A DNA stretch of 64,000 nucleotides from Acanthosoma haemorrhoidale (GCA_930367205.1 OV884009.1:79009189-79073188), one strand, 5' to 3'. Counted from the first letter of the stretch, positions 12,399 through 22,471 are shown. The notes: generated by a model from the sequence alone, not told the origin. Numbers and translations are program-made.

Positions 12399-12809
12399 TT
12401 ATTATTATTATTTGTTCCGGCATTTGTGCACCGCGGCCTCACTGAGACCTATTGTGCGCCGTCCATGTCTCTGTCCTAAATATGTGACAGGCCCACGGCC
12501 TTTGCAAATCTGAGGATACTGAATGGATCGATCCGTTCACATAGTTTGGGGTCTACAATGCGATCACTGCCAAAATGAAAGTATCGCCTTCTAGCTAAGT
12601 TGTCACAGTCACATATTATATGACGTGCCGTTTCTCCCTCTTTCTTGCAGAATCTGCAGATTGGTGATCCCACTATCCCCAAATTAAAGAGGTGTTTATA
12701 TAACCGACAGTGACCTGTATAGAGTCCTGTCACACTTTTGAGTGTCCACCTGTCCATTGATAGAAGTGCTGAGCTTCTCTCTTACAGGGTCCATTAAGAA
12801 ACAGTTTCG
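12399..12809 (-). mobile_element. 5'-truncated non-LTR retrotransposon, I-like
   Basis: The fragment is flanked by a 12-bp duplication, AATCAGCTGGTA, at 12387-12398 and 12810-12821. On the minus strand it ends in (TAA)n, the tail type known from I-clade LINEs in place of poly-A. It carries the end of an ORF2-type protein. The uninterrupted site is preserved in copy 2 of the surrounding repeat at about 14632-14643. Confidence 0.85.
12476..12757 (-). pseudogene. LINE ORF2 C-terminus with Cys/His motif
   Basis: The open frame of 93 codons contains T-G-H-C-R-L-Y-K-H-L, then a C-x2-C-x7-H-x4-C knuckle (C-R-F-C ... H-I-I-C-D-C). This arrangement follows the RNase H domain in I/R1/LOA-type LINE ORF2 proteins, which copy the element's RNA into DNA at a nicked target. 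Reverse transcriptase and endonuclease parts are absent because the copy is 5' truncated. Clade placement leans on the (TAA)n tail of the host fragment and is less certain than the LINE assignment itself. Confidence 0.75.
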
Positions 12810-13090
12810 AATCAGCTGGTAACTATTTTCAGATACATACGAAAAATAATGTCAATGCTCGTTATAAGCTCTTATTATGATAATTGCGATATATAAACTG
12901 TTTTAGAGGTCGTAAAATTCAGACGAATAATAGTCCAATGTCTGTCAAAGGAATACAAAAAGTGAATTGTCGAGTGATTCCTTGTTTTATTTCACGGTGC
13001 TTCTTAATTAACCATCGATTGGTATCTTTTAAAAAAACTTCACTTTATATGATAACAATGAGCTGAATGTATTTAGTAAAAAATACATAT

Positions 13091-14498
13091 TTTCAGCCAT
13101 AAAAAATATAAATATTTTAACAATATGCTGATTGTAAATATTGTGTGAATGAGAACATTTATCTCAATTACATATTGCCTAACAAGGCAGATCGTAATTT
13201 TAGCAGAATAAATAAGTTATATATTGGAGCCAATTATATTGAAATTAACCATGCGTTTCATTGCCAAGGCTTTCAATTTACGATCTATGGCATATTTATA
13301 TCAAATCTACCTTTATAAAGGTGGTAAAAGACGTTTCAAATCTTACTACCAAAGTTGATTCAGGCAAATCCTTTGACTGTAACACTCAGAATAAATTCCT
13401 GGGATATCTGAAAGATTTACGGCAATTAACTCCGCTGTGGTGAGGAAACTATTTGCGCACTACAATTAAGATAGGGCAAGAGTTCTTATTAACTGAATTT
13501 ATGTGCAGGGATTATTATTTATAATTAAATGGAAATAGGTAACGGTTAATGCACGCCTCGGAGGATGATTGGGTCGCCCACAGCTTCATTATTTCCCCTC
13601 AGTAATATCTCCATGATTAAATCATCCAAGCTGCAGTAATTTTCTTATTGCTTAATATAAGAATTAAAAGGTCTTGTGCTTATAAACCTTTGACTAAAAG
13701 TGTATAAACTTCCAAAGGAAAACGATAATCTCTACATGGATAAAAGGTATCAAATCCTCGAAATTAACCCAAGAAAAAAAATCAGACCAATCGATGACGT
13801 GACAACTCATGATGAGGATGTCACGTTAGTTGGTAGGTGGGACTCATTTACTAGTCTTGATTGCTATTAACGGCCTAGTGCTCTAGGCGTTATCTCTTTA
13901 CACCTTAAATCTTTAAGACTTTTCTCTAATCGAATTCGCTACTGTTTTATTCAAGTAGCTATTCATTTATCCTAACGAGGCTGAGTTAACCCCGGACCCG
14001 ATACCTATATAAAAAAAACCGTCCGCATTTAGAAGTCAACACGCTGACCAGTAGGCAACAGGGCTAAAATAATTTTCAAAAATAGGCTAATAGCCAATCA
14101 TCCCCGAATTGACAACCTTACAGAAATATAATGAACAAAATAACTAATAAATAATAAAAAAATAAATAATAGAATTAATTATTAAGTGGTCATAAATGAA
14201 TTTTAGTTCTAGCCTAGGTAACCTCCCTTTATACAAAAATGCCTTTTCCTAATAGGTTCATAAATGAATTGATACAAAGTTGCCAAATCATTGGATGTCA
14301 TGCTTTATAATTGTGTGCATTCAATGATTAACTATTTCATTCAAAGTCCAGAAAACAACTGTTATACTATTCGGACATTGTTTAATTTAATTTCAATACC
14401 AATTAGATTCGTATAACGCATGTTAAACAATCTTTTATTTCGTTTTTTATTATTTTTTTTCTGCTATACAGAATGTCAATTTTACTATGTCTTTTTTT
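13091..14498. other. AT-rich DNA between the two repeat copies
   Basis: No gene is evident. About 13128-13205 resembles the 3' tail of the Jockey-type LINE at 32.6 kb in plus orientation (GAATGAGAACATTTATCTCA, then AAGGCAGATCGTAATTTTA). About 13890-14010 is the inverted partner of the repeat fragment at 10706-10795. The remainder is unremarkable. Confidence 0.5.
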
Positions 14499-14910
14499 AT
14501 ATTGATTATAAGTATTACGTTCATAATAAAGTTACTCAACGTGGGTAATATTCATTCAATACTGTTAATCGTTGTAATCCATAATAAAAGGCTGACAAAA
14601 AGGATTAACATATCTAACGTCCTGGAGGCAATCAGCTGGTAACTATTTTCAGATACATACGAAAAATAATGTCAATGTTCGTTATAAGCACTTATTATGA
14701 TAATTGCGATATATAAACTGTTTTAGAGGTCGTAAAATTCAGACGAATAATAGTCCAATGTCTGTCAAAGGAATACAAAAAGTGAATTGTCGAGTGATTC
14801 CTTGTTTTATTTCACGGTGCTTCTTAATTAACCATCGATCGGTAGCTTTTAAAAAAACGTCACTTTATATGATAATAATGAACTGAATGTATTCAGTAAA
14901 AAATACATAT
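14499..14910 (+). repeat. Dispersed duplication, copy 2, uninterrupted
   Basis: This is the second copy of the unit at 12256-13090, without the LINE. It preserves the sequence GGCAATCAGCTGGTAAC, showing the pre-insertion target of that LINE. Copies differ by scattered substitutions. Confidence 0.85.
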
Positions 14911-17649
14911 TGGACTTTGAATGAAATAGGTAATTCTTGATTAACCATCGATTTCTAATAGTTCTTTTAGTTTTACAAGAAGTAAATTTGCCATCTGTAA
15001 TTTGTTATTCATAGGGACAACTTGTCTCGGAATATTTTATCGGATGATGGCAATGAACTACAGCGCTTATGGAGTCGGACTTGAGTGAAAGCATAAAATT
15101 TATTCGTGACCACACAAATGATACAGTCTTAGGCCAGACGGCCCGCTTTGGAAGCAAAATCCCAACAAGGCCAATTCATAAGATTTAGAATAATGGAGTA
15201 ACAGCGATAACTACGTTAGTAACAGTCTAAAAAATGCCATATCAGTGTTCATTGATCCTAAAGATCAGAATTTCTTCAAGACAGGCATCTATGCATTAAA
15301 ATCTCGTTGGGAAAGTGTATTAAAGTAAATGGAGCATATTTTGATTAAATAAACAGCTTTTGGAAAAAGCTATGCAGTTTAATATATTCACTTAAAGAAT
15401 CTGACATTTCATTCGCACCAACCTAATATACGGCCTCAGTGACCAATCCATGTAATGTTTCATTGTGCGCCTAGACAAAATTCTAAATTATGTAGGAAAT
15501 AAATTTAAAAAACAAATGTGAAAAAATATTAATTCAAATTATTAGAAATGCTCTGATAAAATAATAATAATAATAATAATTCTTGTTAATTAAATACTAA
15601 ATAACCAGCTGGAGCCCCTAATTACATAAAAAAAACCAAAAATGTTACAGTGTACGTGGTTCACCATAGGAAAAAAGGCGTCTGCTGATGAGCTTCACCA
15701 CGTCTATTGCCAACAAGCCAAGGAACTTGGTACGTTAAAAAAAAAAATTCTCGACATTCAGAAATATGAATATTAGACAGTGAATAGATTTTAAATCTTA
15801 TCTTATGTTTGAGGAGCAAGTAATATGTTAGTAAAGTATAAAAAACTTCATCTTATTAACTATTGTAGCACTTATCATTAGGGATCTTCCGTGAGTTACA
15901 TAACTACTGTCATGGAATAATTTATTTCTTGTTCTCCACTGCCGGTATGACTGGTTTATGCGTTAATTGCTTACACTTGAACACTTACATGAAAAATGTC
16001 GAAGACAAATGTATTAAAAAAAAGCTACTTATTATTAGAATTTGTTCACCCAATGGCAATTCCCTTAAACCCAAGTCTATGTACACATGTTTTGAATCAA
16101 CCAATGTGATATACCCCGAGGAAAACTTTTAAAGCCGGTCACATATCCGGGTTTTAAAGGTGCGGTGGCGTATTTAAGGCTTGAAGTAGGTATGATATAA
16201 AGCAGTTGTGTAAAAATAATATTGGAAAATGAATGATTGATCTTTATGATTCGAAGAAACACAGAAATTGTGTGGGTCTTGTATCTGAGTGGAACAGACC
16301 TGGGACCTGCCAGTCGAGGCGAAGATAAGACGGACATTGCAGGCTGGTGACAGCGGATCCTCGCAAGAGAGCCACCGCGGAAACAGTGCCCTGGATTTGC
16401 TAACCAACGTAGCCGACCGGCAACAAACCGGGGGGGGGGGGGGGTTACACCGATTTCAAAACACGTCATATTTCAGATGATGCTGAATACGAGGCTGAAG
16501 TTAAATTTACACTAAAACGTTACAGATCATTTCAATCTTAGAGTTAAAAATTCCGATAAAATGATTTCCATCAGTCCGTCCGTGTGTTCCACGTCCAGAT
16601 CCCTCTTAAAACCGATACAAACACAACTAGCATTTCAAATTACTTTCATATATAACCCTTTCTCACTTTCGGTTTTCCGGTAAAAGACGTAACCTAAGGA
16701 TTGTTTACAGCATAAAATGTCGATGTTCATCCTTTAAGCACCCAACCTTCGAATACGTCGCTCATAGTAAAAGGGTCCACTTATCCCAAATAATTTCCAT
16801 TTTATTTTTCCCTCATTCCTTGATTTTTCAAAGTTGAGAGCTTCAATTCCTTCAAGCTGTTCTTTTGCTTATTTTGTTTGTAAGGAAGTACAGTACTGTC
16901 CAAATTTTCACTCTTGGACACGTCAAAAATATTTTTTCCTAGGAATAGTGATCGTCTCTGGAAACACTTTCCTGATTTTTCTCTAATGTGACATATTTTC
17001 CGGATATTTTAGGAGAAAAAAATCAGGTTGGGATCCAGGGTTTCAGTAAGTGGTATGACTTCAAATTTTCTTTAATTAGCAGTTTCATCCGGTAAGGAAA
17101 TTGTAAAATAGTTTGGGGCTGTGATTAAGTGTTTATCGTTTAAGTACATCAACATAAAAAAAAAAATTACCTCAGCGCCACCTAACATCGCTGGGAACAA
17201 AAGCACGCTTTGCATCTTCCGGAGATGTTGTACCCGGGATATAACTTAATTAAAATTGATAAATGAAATCTGCAGTCACGGCACGCTCTAACAGCAATCC
17301 CGACCGGGCCAGACAGAATTTATAAATAATAATAAGAGTATTTGAGGTTAGGCGTAGGCGCAGATTAGAACGACACAGGCCGTCAGCCGTTGCGAAATAT
17401 ATTATAACATCAAGTGCCACGTAGGAAGGTGATCATTTAAAAGGAATTTCTAATTATTTTTACCACGTGATGCCATAAACATGTCGGACGTGAGTTGCAA
17501 TTTAGCCGGGGCTGATATCGGCTCGCCTGGACTGGAATACTTTCATCGCTCGCAACCCCAGTCGCCAGGAATATTTATACAATGGTATCCTCGTAATTTG
17601 TTTTATTATTTGAAAAATTGTATATCAATGAGATTTTTTTCGGGATAAG
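14911..17649. other. Intergenic DNA, no gene recognised
   Basis: No convincing gene. A GC-richer patch at 16270-16470 supports overlapping ORFs on both strands (130 codons minus, 63 plus), but none has recognisable motifs and the patch ends in a run of G; it may be a decayed repeat. The rest is AT-rich with microsatellite (TAA)n at 15561-15581. Confidence 0.45.
16430..16444. repeat. Poly-G run, 15 G
   Basis: This is a pure run of G in DNA that is otherwise AT-rich. Comparable runs of C occur at 35535-35549 and 42705-42716. Such runs slip easily, so the exact length may be a sequencing estimate. Confidence 0.9.
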
Positions 17650-17830
17650 TCTCACTATTGATTGTAATTATTAATTAACAGTCAAAGACAAAAAATATTC
17701 TAAAGATCGAACCCGGTGTCTCTCCAATACCTAGTGAGTTGCTCTGCCAAAGAGCTATCCTGCCTCGAGTTCGACCTTCTATATGGATACTCTTTGGCCA
17801 AACTCTCACGGAGTCTGTATATATTAGAAT
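17650..17830 (-). repeat. tRNA-derived SINE, copy 2
   Basis: Read on the minus strand, a head with GAGTTTGGCCAAAGAG is followed by a box A-like GGATAGCTCTTTGGCAGAGC and a box B GGGTTCGATC, then a tail containing CTTTGACTGTTAATTAATAA. It lies head to head with copy 3, about 105 bases away. Confidence 0.7.
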
Positions 17831-17934
17831 TTTTGTAATATTTCTATATTACTATAGTTATGTCGTATATAATTAATGTCTGAGCTTAAGAATCGCTATG
17901 TGTCTACGTTGTATGCCTCTGCACCCATGTGTAC

Positions 17935-18075
17935 AACCTTTGTAGGAGTTTGGTCAAAGAGAATTCATATTCGGAAGGTTTTCACTTGAAGCAGGATGGC
18001 TTAGTTGGTAGAGCCCTCGATTCGAGTCGTTGTCTTGACGGTAATTTTTTCTCTGGCTGTTAATTATAAATAATT
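17935..18075 (+). repeat. tRNA-derived SINE, copy 3
   Basis: The head contains GGAGTTTGGTCAAAGAGAAT, then box A-like GGATGGCTTAGTTGGTAGAG and box B-like GATTCGAGTC. The tail is TTTTTTCTCTGGCTGTTAAT followed by TA-rich sequence. Orientation is opposite to copy 2, so the pair forms a long imperfect inverted repeat. Confidence 0.75.
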
Positions 18076-18299
18076 ATACGTTGTATTTATTTTTATCAAC
18101 AACAATGTCTGCCTACCAGAATTTTATTATGCACACGTGCACAAATTGGCTCAACGTCTAACAAGATTTTAAGTGGACTCTATTATTGGGTAATCTGCCA
18201 CAAGCGCTGACAAACTGAGTGGTTCAAGAGCCACTGCATGAGATCCAGACGCCGCTATGGTTGGCATCATTAGACGCCTAGCGTGAAGACAATACATTC

Positions 18300-18447
18300 T
18301 TCATAGACGTGCTTTTACAATTTTTACACAGTGATTATTTATTATGTATTTATTTATATTTATCGTTTTCGTAACTTAACCATAAATTTTAATCTGCTAA
18401 CTTGTTTTTCAGTTATTTTATTTTATTTTAATCTTTTTTAGTATAGT
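18300..18447 (+). repeat. Repeat family A, left part, split by the LTR composite
   Basis: About 18330-18447 (TATTTATTTATATTTATCGT, then TTAATCTGCTAACTTGTTTT) aligns with about 43610-43700. The continuation of the same repeat lies beyond the composite at 30359. The repeat was therefore the insertion target. Confidence 0.7.
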
Positions 18448-19579
18448 AGTAACCGTTCTGAAATGGAACAAACGGTTTGTTGTACAGTTAGTTTAGGAAA
18501 TAATTGTATAATGTAATAATCAATAATTTGAATAGTATATTAAGTTGAGATTATAACCTAACGAACGTTGTAGGGTTCCCTTGGCGAGGGAAGGAGACCG
18601 ATAAGAGGGTCTTATCGTAACAGGTGCGGGCGATAGGGTCTCGGCTACGCCCAAAAGTGAACATTCCGATGCCCAGATTGGTTAATTTGGATTTATTCAT
18701 TAGGGGGTGAGTCCTAATAGTTACAAATGTCCCCTGTAGAGTTCAGCAGTTAACGACCTCGGAGAAATCCCCTAATGGCAGGAGGCCGTACTAAAACAAG
18801 AACTGCTTACGTTTCAAGTTTTTGATATATAAGCCCCTGATAAACCGGGGTCGAGAGCAGATGTTGAGAGGCGTTACTGAGGGTGATCCTAGTGAGTTAG
18901 TGCCAAGAGCCAGAGGGAGAAGCCATGACTAGCGTCCAAGGTAGGAATGTTTACATTGCTTACAATCTGACCCAACTCAGGGAGAGAGAATCGGTTTGAG
19001 CTTTGGGGAGTGGATACAATTAATTTCCTCTGGTTGAGGAAGTCTCAATTGTTAGTAAATTTTAATTGGGTTTTAAAATTTTAGAAGTAAACAGTTTACC
19101 GTCTTTGGGGTTTAGGAATCATGTTATCTAAGGGCCTTTTGTCGTTACTGGTCAGTAGGGGAGGCATTTGTGGGCTTGGACAGTAACAGCAGGGGAGGGA
19201 CAAATCAGACGGCGTTCATTGCCTTCTATTAGTTTGGGTTATTCAAATTTTCAAGTAACATTTTCATAATTTCGCGACATTCTGATTAATCTTCATTTTA
19301 GTCCGTAGGAGGGAAAGTCATACAGCGTTCGTTTGCCTTAGTTGTTTTTGTAATAACTTGTATTATTTGAGGTTTAAAATAATGTTTTATGATTTTGCGA
19401 CCTGCTGTTAATTCTAGATTTAAGTATTCATATTTTTTCAATATATTCCAATTGAATATTTAGAGGTGTTCTCCATATTCCCTGTTATTATTTTCCTAAA
19501 TCCGTGTGAAGTTCCTTTAGCTTGCCAACCATCCTTTTCAGCGTTCCTCGACGAGTCTAGGAAGGAGCCAGGGGTTACA
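18448..19579 (+). repeat. 5' LTR, long form
   Basis: It runs from AGTAACCGTTCTG to GGGGTTACA and matches the 3' LTR closely. The first two bases are AG where the 3' LTR has TG. It holds a 347-bp block (18598-18944) missing from the 3' LTR, including the core promoter. Length is 1132 bp against 794 bp for the 3' copy. The block contains TATATAAG, followed about 45-60 bases later by purine-rich transcript-start sequence. Confidence 0.88.
18826..18833 (+). promoter_or_regulatory. LTR TATA box
   Basis: TATATAAG lies in the part of the 5' LTR that the 3' LTR has lost. It is the best core-promoter candidate for transcription of the composite. Confidence 0.55.
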
Positions 19580-19582
19580 AAT

Positions 19583-19600
19583 TGGTGTCAGGTGTGGGGT
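19583..19600 (+). promoter_or_regulatory. Primer-binding site, tRNA-Leu type
   Basis: TGGTGTCAGGTGTGGGGT begins three bases after the 5' LTR end. TGGTGTCAG complements the 3' end of many eukaryotic leucine tRNAs, the primer type used by many insect LTR elements. The downstream half has diverged. Confidence 0.7.
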
Positions 19601-19649
19601 AGCGATGCAAGAATATCCTTATAGCACGGAAGCCGTGACCACGCTCGAA

Positions 19650-19837
19650 AATGGCGGAAGCAAAGGAAGCGGAACTGGAGAAATTGGTGAAACAGCTACG
19701 AGCGGCAAACCAGAAGTTCGCCGAGGAGAATGAAACCCTGAAGTACGAGAAAGAGTCCTTAGCCCAACGAGCCGGGGAGAACCGGGGAGCCGGGGAAAAC
19801 GGGACCTAGGGTTGCAGAACCTGGTCAAGCCTTGGAC
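19650..19837 (+). pseudogene. gag, 5' end
   Basis: The first ATG after the primer site opens a frame beginning M-A-E-A-K-E-A-E-L-E-K-L-V, rich in E, K and L and probably helical or coiled coil, as in many Gag N-termini. The frame stops at 19806-19808; gag-like sequence continues in another frame to about 19837, where virus-like DNA begins. The next portion of the capsid region lies about 6.8 kb away at 26607. Gag would build the particle; this copy cannot. Confidence 0.65.
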
Positions 19838-20360
19838 CCCATCACTTGTAGTAAATTAGTCCGAGTCGGTCTTTGTGATTTGGTGCCCACTGTCGCTGTC
19901 ATCGACAAGAAAACTACAGTGTATATGGATACAGAAGAATGGAAATTCATCGTCGACCAAGTTCCAAGGATGTTGTCTCTTTTGCAAAGCAGGCCCAAGA
20001 AAGTGGAGGTCGAAGACCGAGAGGGAGGAACAGGATTATGAAAACTGAACAGGTAATTCCTTGTTTCGCAATGTTTAACCAGAGTCCATCAACCCTTCAG
20101 CTGAATACACCTTCGGCATGTTTCAACAAAAATGATGTGGCAAAGCTTTATAGAGAAGTTAAAAAAATCAACGACTCACCGGGGACTTGATAACCAAGAT
20201 GGCTGAACTCTATAAGAAACATGAAGAAGGTGAAGAACCTGTGGAATCTACATCAATGGACTTTAATATTAATACTAATACCCTTTTTAATAATTTAAAT
20301 GAACTCGAGAAAATGTGTAATAATACCCACATAAATTGTAATTTGAACTATATTCAATAA
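19838..20360 (+). pseudogene. Unknown virus-like protein, left copy, 5' truncated
   Basis: This is the partner of 25156-25729. The start is lost at the arm boundary. The first block holds L-V-R-V-G-L-C-D, T-V-Y-M-D-T-E-E-W-K-F-I-V-D and ends at 20039-20041. A second block in another frame (about 20100-20360) includes K-M-A-E-L-Y-K-K-H and an Asn-rich tail ending at 20358-20360. Relative to the right copy it has an extra A near 20130 and a short insertion near 20180. I do not recognise the family. Confidence 0.5.
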
Positions 20361-20456
20361 ATAATTGTTATTATATGGTAAATAAAATTTTTTTTTTTAA
20401 ATTTGTATGGTTTATTTGAAATAAAACATGAATAAATTATAGATATAATATTACAA

Positions 20457-20678
20457 TTAATAATTAATATATTCATTGAGGCATGAGAGTCTTCGTTTCT
20501 GGATAAATTCCTCGTCCTCTCGCCATTCCTCAGGTAAGTTGTCCAAGATGTAGTCTAATGTGTAGTCGAAAAGGTACAAAAGTAATGATCGAGGTAAAAC
20601 TCTCAATTCTTCAGTAGTTAAAGTTTCGATACCTTCCTCTCCCAAACGACGTATCGCCGACTCCATTCTATCCATCAT
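20457..20678 (-). CDS. Small acidic protein, 73 aa, left copy
   Basis: The open frame starts M-M-D-R-M-E-S-A and contains L-T-T-E-E-L-R-V-L-P-R-S-L-L-L and a Tyr/Asp-rich helix before a charged C-terminus ending in N-Y. The right copy (24838-25059) differs at two residues, so the frame is conserved between arms. It begins 28 bases after the BIR-like frame stops and could share its transcript. I do not recognise it. Its reading frame survives in both arms while neighbours decay, which suggests a real gene. Confidence 0.55.
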   Translation of the reverse strand: MMDRMESAIRRLGEEGIETLTTEELRVLPRSLLLYLFDYTLDYILDNLPEEWREDEEFIQKRRLSCLNEYINY

Positions 20679-20705
20679 ACTAATGCTTCGTTTACTAGGA
20701 GGTAT

Positions 20706-20918
20706 TTATAAATTCTCCTCCTCCTCAAACCACAAACACTGAGGACTATTTTTTTTATGGTACCTGAGAGGGTTGACTAATGATTTTCTGTCAAATAACA
20801 GTTCACAGTATACACACTTAACTCTATCCTTGACTCCTCGAATAAATCCAGCATATGAAAGCAGATGATGAGGTGAGCCAATGTTTTTAAATGTTTGCCT
20901 TCTTATCTCTTCTTTTTT
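20706..20918 (-). pseudogene. BIR-like zinc segment, left copy
   Basis: An open stretch with no ATG overlaps the end of the 212-aa gene in the +1 frame. It shows a BIR-type ligand pattern C-x2-C-x15-H-x6-C (V-K-C-V-Y-C ... R-Y-H ... Q-C-L-W-F), preceded by A-G-F and R-R-Q-T-F, as in IAP-family BIR domains. See 24598-24810 for the intact right copy. It is either the displaced C-terminus of the upstream gene or expressed by ribosomal frameshifting at the A7 run both frames share. Confidence 0.6.
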
Positions 20919-21525
20919 TCAAATCTACAGCTTCAGAATTTTTTCCAACCCATGCAGCCAGACGATGAGCTTGATTTAATGAACAAACAAAGGAAGTGTT
21001 TAAATGAAAATGACAAGTCCTCTGGTCATTATCTAATTGTTTCAAGTTTGGACAGCCGAAATCATGAAGATCATAGACTGATTTATCAATGAGTTCTTCT
21101 ATAAACTTGCACTTTTCCATTCCTTTTGCCCATAATATATCATAGTCTTCTGTAGCGTATATTAAGAAATACTTCATATCTTCATATTGTACATCGCCAT
21201 AGTCCCATTCCAATCCATGAATATGTTTTTTTACCCAAAGATTTGTTTTTGACTGACTCACTTCTTCAACATCTTGAGGTGGTTTAAAAAACCAATGCCA
21301 TGATGAACCATGGCTGATTGAGATGATAGATAGTTCTTTAACAATCAATGAGTTAGAAGCCTTGCGATAGCCCTGAAATCGGAGTATTCCACTTCTGATA
21401 ACGACGTCTGTTGTAAGATCCGTACCAGGACCACAATACTGATACCCCGGAAGATGTAATTCAATAGGCAACTTGCTTATAAAACTGTTCACTAGACCTG
21501 TTCCTTTGTGAGCTTTACGAATCAT
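20887..21525 (-). CDS. PLA2-loop-containing 212-aa protein, left copy
   Basis: It is near-identical to the gene at 23991-24629 (R170 here, M170 there). Residues 25-37 read L-P-G-Y-Q-Y-C-G-P-G-T-D-L, the calcium-binding loop signature of parvovirus VP1-type phospholipase A2, but no H-D-x-x-Y helix follows, so catalysis is not expected. From about residue 48 a second, unrelated-looking domain begins. A TATA-like stretch (CTTATATA in plus, 21552-21559) lies 27-34 bases upstream of the start. Its frame runs into a BIR-like segment in the next frame. Confidence 0.7.
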   Translation of the reverse strand: MIRKAHKGTGLVNSFISKLPIELHLPGYQYCGPGTDLTTDVVIRSGILRFQGYRKASNSLIVKELSIISISHGSSWHWFFKPPQDVEEVSQSKTNLWVKKHIHGLEWDYGDVQYEDMKYFLIYATEDYDILWAKGMEKCKFIEELIDKSVYDLHDFGCPNLKQLDNDQRTCHFHLNTSFVCSLNQAHRLAAWVGKNSEAVDLKKRRDKKANI

Positions 21526-22099
21526 ACTGTACTAAGAAAATGAAGAACAGACTTATATATACTGAAGCATAATGCCGTCGTTTGCATTCAGAATGAAATT
21601 AGTCTAGTAAATGTTTATCTTTTCGGGAAAACATTACATCAGCCTTTAGCCCCGCTGACTGCACTATCTAATCAAGGGTGCACTAAGTAATCTAACCTCA
21701 CATGGGCTATCATTCACCCGTTTGAAACCAGCACTCGACTTACGCAGCAGTAAGGTCAACATTGCGCTATCTAATCTAACCATTCATCACATGGGCTCTC
21801 AGAAGACTTTAATAACAGGACAGCACTCTGGTTCTTGCAGCCTAGTCAAAATCCCCCGTTGCACACAGCTTAGTCATCACAAGCATCAGCTATCTACTCC
21901 AGTCTTATATATATGGTTCGTTTCATCACACGAGCTCTCATTCTCTCGTTTGCTGACGTATTACTTATTACCATACAAGTGTATTGTTCGTAGCTGCTTC
22001 AGTTCTCCTTGCAGCCATTGTAAGTAAGTTAGTCTTTGAAATGTTATATCATTATTTTCTTGCACCACTAAATACCTAAGTAAATAATATGATTTTTAG
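21526..22099. promoter_or_regulatory. Divergent promoter region, left arm
   Basis: This segment separates the minus-strand 212-aa gene from the plus-strand intron-containing gene. TATA-like boxes lie near each end: about 21550-21560 facing left and 21904-21914 (CTTATATATAT) facing right. A 5' UTR intron appears to run 22020-22099 (GTAAGTAAG to TTTTTAG), ending at the ATG. Two CACATGGGCT repeats, at about 21699 and 21787, bound the segment lost from the right arm. Confidence 0.6.
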
Positions 22100-22471
22100 A
22101 TGTCTCTCCTTAAAAAATTGAATGAAATTAATCCTGTATATAAAAACATTGGTGAATTGACTATTGGACGGACATACAAGGTAATAAAACTGACCAAAAA
22201 GGAGACAGAATATGGCCCATCTATTGAGGCCATAATAGAAGATGATGAAGAAGGAAAAGTGTGAACCTTCCTACCAAAACGATATATATATATATATATA
22301 TATGCGTTCACTGAGGAGGAATTAGCAAGCTATAGAGGTACAGTATATTTAAATATATAATAAATATAGTATTTTTTTTAATTAGCTAAGTGATTATTCT
22401 CGTTTTTAGGAGAGCTGAAATTTCAATACCTCGGAAAAAAGAAAAATGCATATGACATTAAATTCGAATAG
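22100..22471 (+). pseudogene. Small intron-containing protein, left copy
   Basis: Exons are 22100-22337 and 22410-22471; the intron 22338-22409 has GT/AG ends and restores one frame across. The start follows directly on a probable 5' UTR intron acceptor. The protein of about 100 codons opens M-S-L-L-K-K-L-N-E and closes D-I-K-F-E. Short beta-rich segments (Y-K-V-I-K-L, S-I-E-A-I-I-E) would suit a small OB-like fold that binds nucleic acid, but that is a guess. A TGA at 22262-22264 breaks it. A (TA)n microsatellite sits inside the coding sequence and is in frame here. Confidence 0.65.

Larger units (their letters stand above)
12256..13090 (+). repeat. Dispersed duplication, copy 1, interrupted by a LINE
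   Basis: This matches 14499-14910 at well over 90 percent by eye, from the shared ATATTGATTATAAGTATTAC to AAAAATACATAT. Copy 1 is longer only because a LINE fragment is inserted at 12399-12809. The unit is about 415 bp and neither copy has terminal repeats. The two 60-codon ORFs at 12884-13066 and 14704-14886 are the same piece of repeat and are not genes. Confidence 0.85.

Noticed and set aside
12884..13066. 60-codon ORF repeated at 14704-14886, apparently conserved
   Set aside because: It is conserved only because the whole surrounding segment is duplicated. Composition is not protein-like.
16077..16469. 130-codon minus-strand ORF
   Set aside because: Overlapping frames on both strands, a poly-G run encoding Pro, and no motif; probably chance in a GC-richer patch.
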